Translations under genes and position numbers: made by a program
The notes under the pieces: model-generated
What the model was told of the DNA's origin: nothing
Seen by the model: only the letters and a program-made list of their open reading frames with translations
The model's database searches: none
From: Peptostreptococcaceae bacterium
GTDB lineage: Bacteria > Bacillota_A > Clostridia > Peptostreptococcales > Acidaminobacteraceae
Direction of reading: 5' to 3'
Assembly (NCBI GenBank): GCA_013619035.1
Contig: JABXKX010000489.1
Span: 1-11,131 of the forward strand
Length of the DNA: 11,131 nucleotides
Shown: positions 7,252-11,131 of the stretch, one piece after another
Layout of the letters: the number at the start of each line of letters is the position of its first letter
Numbering within the stretch: position 1 is the first letter of the stretch

Positions 7252-8211
7252 TTATTCTACATTATCTTCATCATAGTATTCTTCATTACATTCTAATCCA
7301 GAATCTTCAGGTAAGTTTGATTCCAGTAAGTTATCAATTGTCTCCCAAACTTTTTCTGCTTCTGTATCATTTCCCGCTTCTTCTAATGCAATTGCTTTGT
7401 TAAATAATTCTTCTAACTCAGCCATGACTGCTGAATCAAGACCTAATTCTTCTAAGAATTCTTTTTCATCTTCGAATGTGTAGTCTTCTTCAAAGTCTTC
7501 TGGTAAGTTTGATTCCAATAAGTTATCAAATGTCTCCCAAACTTTTTCCGCTTCTGCATCATTTCCCGCTTCTTCTAATGCAATTGCTTCATTAAATAAT
7601 TTTTCTAGTGCTGATATTGTTGCAGCATCTAAATCTAATTCATCCAAAAACTCTTTTTCTTCTTCAAATGTATACTCTTCGAAATCATCTTCTGGTAAAT
7701 TTGCATCTAATAATTTATCAAAAGCATCCCATTTCTTTTCTGCTTCTTCAAAATTATCTGCTTCTTCAAATGCAATTGCTTCATTAAATAATTTTTCTAG
7801 TGCTGATAGTGCTTCCGCATCTAAATCTAATTCATCTAAAAACTCTTTTTCTTCTTCAAATGTATACGCTTCGAAATCATCTTCTGGTAAATTTTCATCT
7901 AACAATTTTTCAAAAGCATCCCATTTCTTTTCTGCTTCTTCAAAATTACCTGCTACTTCAAATGAAATTGCTTCATTAAATAATTTTTCTAGTGCTGATA
8001 GTGCTTCCGCATCTAAATTTAATTCATCTAAAAACTCTTTTTCATCTTCAAATGTATACGCTTCAAAATCATCTTCTAAAAAATTATATTGCAACTCTAA
8101 AGTGCTTTCTTCTGTTGTATTGCCTGTCCCGATTTCATTGTTTCCTGCAAAAGCCGCTCCTGATACTAATATCGAAAACGACAATGCAATAATACTCGCT
8201 TTTTTAATCAT
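7252..8211 (-). CDS. Secreted highly acidic protein of four 64-residue tandem repeats; family not recognised
   Basis: A 319-residue exported protein. Residues 1-22 are a signal peptide (MIKK, hydrophobic core, GAAFA before the likely cut). Repeats occupy 46-109, 110-173, 174-237 and 238-301, each close to a frame of EDDFEAYTFEEEKEFLDEL, then ALEKLFNEAI, then a segment like EEAGNDAEAEKVWETFDNLL and NLP. An 18-residue acidic tail (302-319) holds the only Cys, C308. Repeat 2 has 24 Asp/Glu against 5 Lys. No cell-wall anchor, transmembrane segment or catalytic motif is visible. The second part of each unit, with Gly-Asn, Ala and a final Pro at TPR-like spacing, suggests TPR-like helical hairpins, by eye only. 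AAAGGAG lies 7 bases before the ATG. First gene of a probable unit with the response regulator and kinase; it may be their main target, their signalling partner, or both. Function unknown. Confidence 0.85.
   Translation of the reverse strand: MIKKASIIALSFSILVSGAAFAGNNEIGTGNTTEESTLELQYNFLEDDFEAYTFEDEKEFLDELNLDAEALSALEKLFNEAISFEVAGNFEEAEKKWDAFEKLLDENLPEDDFEAYTFEEEKEFLDELDLDAEALSALEKLFNEAIAFEEADNFEEAEKKWDAFDKLLDANLPEDDFEEYTFEEEKEFLDELDLDAATISALEKLFNEAIALEEAGNDAEAEKVWETFDNLLESNLPEDFEEDYTFEDEKEFLEELGLDSAVMAELEELFNKAIALEEAGNDTEAEKVWETIDNLLESNLPEDSGLECNEEYYDEDNVE
7309..8076 (-). repeat. Four in-frame tandem 192-bp coding repeats
   Basis: Units lie at 8076-7885, 7884-7693, 7692-7501 and 7500-7309 in reading order. 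Protein identity by hand count is 57/64 for units 1 and 2, 50/64 for 2 and 3, and 49/64 for 3 and 4. Units 1 and 2 are also nearly the same in DNA, including silent positions, so that duplication is recent. The unit is an exact multiple of three, so copy-number change would keep the frame. Confidence 0.95.
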
Positions 8212-8242
8212 TGTAAAACTCCTTTCATATCTTGTTTACATC

Positions 8243-8251
8243 CTTATACTA
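8243..8251 (-). promoter_or_regulatory. Candidate -10 region of the repeat-protein/two-component unit
   Basis: The minus strand reads TAGTATAAG, giving overlapping -10 candidates TAGTAT (8251-8246) and TATAAG (8248-8243), about 30 bases before the repeat-gene ATG. No TTGACA-like -35 exists at 16-18 bp; the 10-bp direct repeats lie there instead. This suggests a promoter that needs an activator. Confidence 0.4.
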
Positions 8252-8256
8252 ATGCA

Positions 8257-8277
8257 AAGATGTGCCGAAGATGTGCC
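8257..8277 (-). repeat. Tandem 10-bp direct repeats, probable response-regulator binding site
   Basis: GGCACATCTT occurs twice on the minus strand (8277-8268 and 8266-8257) with one base between, an 11-bp period equal to one helical turn. Two direct half-sites one turn apart are the usual target of OmpR/PhoB-family dimers, and they sit 5-8 bases upstream of the candidate -10 in place of a -35 box, as a pho box does. The GC-rich repeat stands out in an AT-rich intergenic stretch. Binding by the regulator encoded 1.1 kb downstream is inferred. Confidence 0.6.
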
Positions 8278-8289
8278 CGGAATATGCTT

Positions 8290-9927
8290 TTATAAATAAT
8301 TTAATACAAGTACTAAAAAGAATAACAATGAAACGATGGCGTCTTGGAACTTCATTCTAAAGTGACGGATACCATGCCAAAACTTGGAGTCAGATTTTAC
8401 AAACAGTTTGAATATGCTCCAAGCAACAGCCATATAAGCCAAGTATTCTAATGCATACTGATTGTCATAAGTTACTTTTCTAATATAATAGATACTCTCT
8501 TTAATAGAATCACTTTGAATACCATTAATGTTTAAGAATGATGGCAATATGTCTAATTGAACCACAAATGTCACAATACATAACGCTGCCATAATCACAA
8601 CACTTGTTAATTGACCTTTATTAATCTTTTTATCCTTTAACGGTTCACCAAAGAAAATCTTAGAGAACTTTATAAATGAAATCATAGTCCCTAGACTCAC
8701 CATTCTATATAAGTTCAAATGAAGTTCTGAGGTCATACTTAGTTTTATCATATTCTTACTTAAGAATCCTACAAAGAGTGGCGCGCCTGTAATTGAAAAT
8801 ATACCAATTAACATACAAAGAGTCAGTAATGGATGTGCTCTACCTATACCTTTTATTTCAGATACCCTTCTGACACCATATTCATTGATGATGATACCAG
8901 CACCTAAGAACAATAGACTCTTAAATAAGAAGTGATTGAATATATGCATATAAGCACCTATTGTACCAACATCATTATGACCTGCTAGACTCATGATTAT
9001 CAAACCAATTTGTGAAATCGTATGAAAGGCTAAAATCCCTTTAATATCCTTCTGACTGATAGCAAAGAAAATGCCTGAAATTGCAGTAAAGAATCCTAAA
9101 TAAAACATCATTTGGTATATACTGTCCACTTGATAAATTTCCAATATTCTAATCAATCCATAAATACCGGATTTAACCAACAAACCCGAAAGTAATGCTG
9201 AGATATGAGACGGTGCTGCTGTATGCGCTCTAGGTAACCAGTCATACACTGGAAACAAAGCAGCCTTTACACACATCGATACAAAGAAACAAGCAAAACT
9301 GACTTGTATGATTGAATAATCAACAGACATAAATTCTTGACTTGTTAAGAAATTTTTTACAAGCGACATATTCAAAGTGCCAGCTTTTAAATACAAAAGT
9401 GCGACACCAAACAAATAAATCATCATACCAAAACTATTAAACAATAAATAATAAAGTCCTGCCTTTAACGAAATACCATCTTTCTTATACAGAATAAGAA
9501 TTGCAGATATGATTGTAATGATTTCTATCAAAACAAATAAAGTAAAGAAGTCATTAACTTGAACAAAACCTAAAAAACACCCCTCAAGAAACATTAAAAA
9601 GAATAAAAACTTAAAATCTGTTTTTTTCTGATACCAAGCATAAATAATAACAACCCACCAAATGATGACTGCCATTGTCATAAACATCAAACTCAAGTTA
9701 TCAATTTTAAATTCTATACCAATATGTTTGGACCATCCACCAAGTGTGAATCTAACAATACCTTCTTGCAGACAAGTTTTCCATAACCAAATCACTCCAA
9801 TCGTAACAAGTGATTGAATCAGATAAACACTATAATTAAAAAGCTTCTTATTTAAGATATAAATAAAGACAGAAATAATAATCGGAATAAAAATCAATAG
9901 TTGTGAAACAAGTACTATTTTATTCAT
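8290..9927 (-). CDS. mrpD: Mrp/Mnh-type Na+/H+ antiporter subunit D (MbhH/NuoN-like)
   Basis: A 545-residue integral membrane protein of the proton-pumping antiporter family (Proton_antipo_M), predicted to have about 14 membrane helices. Ion-path residues of the family are present: E135 in the fifth-helix region (FTLFVLIEIITI), K221 in VKAALFPVYDWLPRAH, K252 in LLSGLLVKSGIYG, and K336 in HIFNHFLFKSLLFLGAG. The PVYDWLPRAHTAAPSHISAL motif is typical of MrpD and complex I antiporter subunits. It is the last gene of the antiporter operon; its ATG overlaps the mrpC stop in ATGA, and its stop is 78 bases before the repeat-protein gene with no clear terminator between. The MrpB/MrpC neighbours favour an Mrp or Mbh complex over NADH dehydrogenase. 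Confidence 0.9.
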   Translation of the reverse strand: MNKIVLVSQLLIFIPIIISVFIYILNKKLFNYSVYLIQSLVTIGVIWLWKTCLQEGIVRFTLGGWSKHIGIEFKIDNLSLMFMTMAVIIWWVVIIYAWYQKKTDFKFLFFLMFLEGCFLGFVQVNDFFTLFVLIEIITIISAILILYKKDGISLKAGLYYLLFNSFGMMIYLFGVALLYLKAGTLNMSLVKNFLTSQEFMSVDYSIIQVSFACFFVSMCVKAALFPVYDWLPRAHTAAPSHISALLSGLLVKSGIYGLIRILEIYQVDSIYQMMFYLGFFTAISGIFFAISQKDIKGILAFHTISQIGLIIMSLAGHNDVGTIGAYMHIFNHFLFKSLLFLGAGIIINEYGVRRVSEIKGIGRAHPLLTLCMLIGIFSITGAPLFVGFLSKNMIKLSMTSELHLNLYRMVSLGTMISFIKFSKIFFGEPLKDKKINKGQLTSVVIMAALCIVTFVVQLDILPSFLNINGIQSDSIKESIYYIRKVTYDNQYALEYLAYMAVAWSIFKLFVKSDSKFWHGIRHFRMKFQDAIVSLLFFLVLVLNYL

Positions 9928-10265
9928 TTATTCACATCCTTTTCACCAAGTTCTGTCCAACTTAAAGTACCATAATAGTGAAAAATTTTAACACTAAACA
10001 TCAGAGCAAGCGCTGTAATAGACGCACTGATAACAATGGCTGTAATCATAAGCGCTTGTGGTAATGGATCAACCATATTATTTACCGTTTCTGTAATAAT
10101 AGGGATCTCACTGCCTGAATATCCCGCTAATAGAATAAACAATAGAATAATTGCAGCTTGAACGATATTAAAACAGATAATTGACTTAATTATATTGTCA
10201 CTGACACAAATGCCGTATATAGCAACACCGATGATTGCTAATGCTAATATGATATCAAAAATCAA
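9924..10265 (-). CDS. mrpC: Mrp-type antiporter subunit C (NuoK-like), TTG start
   Basis: A 113-residue small membrane subunit with three predicted helices, related to NuoK. The signature DPLPQALMITAIVISASITA (66-85) is the strongest MrpC marker. The start codon is TTG at 10265-10263, overlapping the mrpB stop as TTGA. AGGAGGG lies 7 bases before it and the next in-frame Met is residue 64, so no ATG start is possible. The C-terminal tail (GTLSWTELGEKDVNK) is soluble. In Mrp complexes MrpC packs with MrpA and MrpD and contributes to the ion path. The 4-base overlaps on both sides suggest coupled translation. Confidence 0.88.
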   Translation of the reverse strand: MIFDIILALAIIGVAIYGICVSDNIIKSIICFNIVQAAIILLFILLAGYSGSEIPIITETVNNMVDPLPQALMITAIVISASITALALMFSVKIFHYYGTLSWTELGEKDVNK

Positions 10266-10669
10266 CTGTTGCCCTCCTCAATAAAAATTATAAACAGTGA
10301 TACAAAACCAATGGCTACTTTTGCACCAATGAGTAAATTTAGTATCAACAAATAAATTCTTCTAATGGCATATGGATAATCCATAGGAAATATATTTGTG
10401 AAGAAATGTCCCGTTGTGATAAATCCAATAAAAATAACCAATGGTAATGCTACAAATAAATACTTATCAAATTTAAGCATTTTAGTAATATTAAAGGGAT
10501 GTGCACCTTTAATAAAAAAATACATCAAGTAACTGGTTGCCAATATTACACCACCTTGGAAACCACCACCAACAGAAGTATCTCCGTTGACTATAATGTA
10601 AATACCAAACAGAAGAAGAAATGGTAACAATATTCGACTGATGGTAATTAAAATTTTAGAATATGTCAT
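10262..10669 (-). CDS. mrpB: Mrp-type antiporter subunit B (MnhB domain)
   Basis: A 135-residue membrane protein with about four hydrophobic helices. The GGGFQGGVILATSYLMYFFI segment (34-53) is the MnhB family signature, found in Mrp antiporters and in MbhF of membrane-bound hydrogenases. It overlaps mbhE-like (ATGA at 10666-10669) and mrpC by 4 bases. It has no catalytic role of its own and is thought to be a structural membrane subunit of the antiporter module. Confidence 0.88.
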   Translation of the reverse strand: MTYSKILITISRILLPFLLLFGIYIIVNGDTSVGGGFQGGVILATSYLMYFFIKGAHPFNITKMLKFDKYLFVALPLVIFIGFITTGHFFTNIFPMDYPYAIRRIYLLILNLLIGAKVAIGFVSLFIIFIEEGNS

Positions 10670-10938
10670 AGTAAGTCCTCATCTTTTATTGCCATAAATG
10701 CAATACCGGTCACCACCACTAATAAAATGCTCGCTTCAAAGAAAGAGTCAAATAGTCTGTAATCTAAGTAGATTGCTGTTACTAGATTAAGAGAACTCGT
10801 CTCTTGTAAACCATTCTTTATGTAATAAGATTGGCTTGCTTTATTATAAGTCAGATTATCTCCGTTAATATGCCCTAATATTTGAACCATCATGAAGATT
10901 ATTAAAAGAGCGATTGCAAAATTTTTTATTCTTTTCAT
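10666..10938 (-). CDS. MbhE-like subunit (equivalent to the C-terminal MrpA_E domain)
   Basis: A 90-residue protein with an N-terminal membrane segment (about 5-24), an external loop, and a second segment (about 68-84). The motif NLVTAIYLDYRLFDSFFEAS (51-70) followed by ILLVVVTGIAFMA is characteristic of the MbhE / MrpA C-terminal domain family. In classical seven-gene Mrp operons this is the end of the large MrpA; a separate gene is the arrangement of archaeal Mbh and some anaerobe Mrp clusters. AGGTGAG lies just before the ATG and overlaps the stop of the preceding gene. Co-transcribed with mrpB, mrpC and mrpD. Confidence 0.82.
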   Translation of the reverse strand: MKRIKNFAIALLIIFMMVQILGHINGDNLTYNKASQSYYIKNGLQETSSLNLVTAIYLDYRLFDSFFEASILLVVVTGIAFMAIKDEDLL

Positions 10939-10946
10939 ATTCTCAC

Positions 10947-11131
10947 CTAATCAATAGTTTCTTCATCTATCAGCCTAACAATCCTAATGCCATGATACTT
11001 TTGAGCCAGTGCTTCAAATTTATCTATCATAACATTAGATTTTTTACAGGTCATATCATATCGTTTCTTTTTAGAATTGTAATCGATAATCACATCGATA
11101 TCTTGTCTTCTAAAAGCACCGTGGATACTCT
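10947..11131 (-). CDS. C-terminal fragment of an unidentified protein upstream of the Mrp genes (N-terminus outside window)
   Basis: The only minus-strand frame open from the right edge to a TAG at 10949-10947 encodes about 60 residues, starting SIHGAFRRQDIDVIIDY and ending RIVRLIDEETID. It is hydrophilic and basic to mixed charge, with a pattern of short strands and a helix (VMIDKFEALAQKY), so it is a soluble domain or tail and not a membrane part. The stop is 8 bases before the MbhE-like ATG and overlaps its ribosome site, so it belongs to the same operon. By position an MbhD- or MrpE/F/G-like subunit would be expected; the residues seen do not show one, though a soluble C-terminal extension on such a subunit is possible. 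Not recognised. Confidence 0.7.
   Translation of the reverse strand, partial: SIHGAFRRQDIDVIIDYNSKKKRYDMTCKKSNVMIDKFEALAQKYHGIRIVRLIDEETID

Noticed and set aside
7309..8076. EF-hand-like calcium loops in the acidic repeats
   Set aside because: The DxDxDG spacing with central Gly is absent; acidic residues are spread along helices and not grouped in 12-residue loops.
9924..10265. NuoK of respiratory complex I instead of MrpC
   Set aside because: The DPLPQALMITAIVI motif and the MnhB-type neighbour fit MrpC; no other complex I gene is nearby.

Overview
The window looks like chromosomal DNA of a low-GC, anaerobic or microaerobe-tolerant Firmicute of the clostridial type. The evidence is AT-rich sequence, strong GGAGG ribosome binding sites, a multidomain flavodiiron protein, a rubrerythrin with its rubredoxin domain at the N-terminus (reverse type), and a PerR-class regulator. 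The genetic code is standard: TGA is used as a stop and Trp is TGG. No RNA gene, insertion sequence, phage gene or CRISPR array is visible.

Region 1 (1-3910) is an oxygen and peroxide defence island. A minus-strand flavodiiron protein (flavodiiron core, short-spaced rubredoxin, NADH:rubredoxin oxidoreductase; its last residues lie beyond the left edge) is divergent from a plus-strand operon of rubredoxin, reverse rubrerythrin and PerR. The operon promoter is near consensus (TTGACA, 17 bp, TATTAT). A perfect palindrome containing a 7-1-7 Fur-family operator lies right after the -10 box, so PerR, the last gene, probably represses its own operon. NADH electrons would flow through rubredoxin modules to reduce O2 (flavodiiron protein) and H2O2 (rubrerythrin).

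Region 2 (3940-4732) holds a single purine nucleoside phosphorylase gene (deoD) with its own extended -10 promoter. Its terminator faces the perR terminator.

Region 3 (4808-8277, minus strand) is a three-gene unit: a secreted, extremely acidic protein made of four 64-residue tandem repeats, then an OmpR-family response regulator and a membrane sensor kinase. Upstream of the repeat gene, two 10-bp direct repeats with an 11-bp period sit where a -35 box should be, as for a PhoB/OmpR-type activated promoter. A 32-bp inverted repeat separates the repeat gene from the regulator gene. This is the least explained and most interesting part of the window.

Region 4 (8290-11131, minus strand) is the downstream end of an Mrp/Mbh-type cation/proton antiporter operon: an unidentified C-terminal fragment, then MbhE-like, MrpB, MrpC and MrpD subunits, the last four overlapping by 4 bp. 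The operon stops after MrpD. No hydrogenase or NADH dehydrogenase module and no NuoL-like MrpA domain follows.
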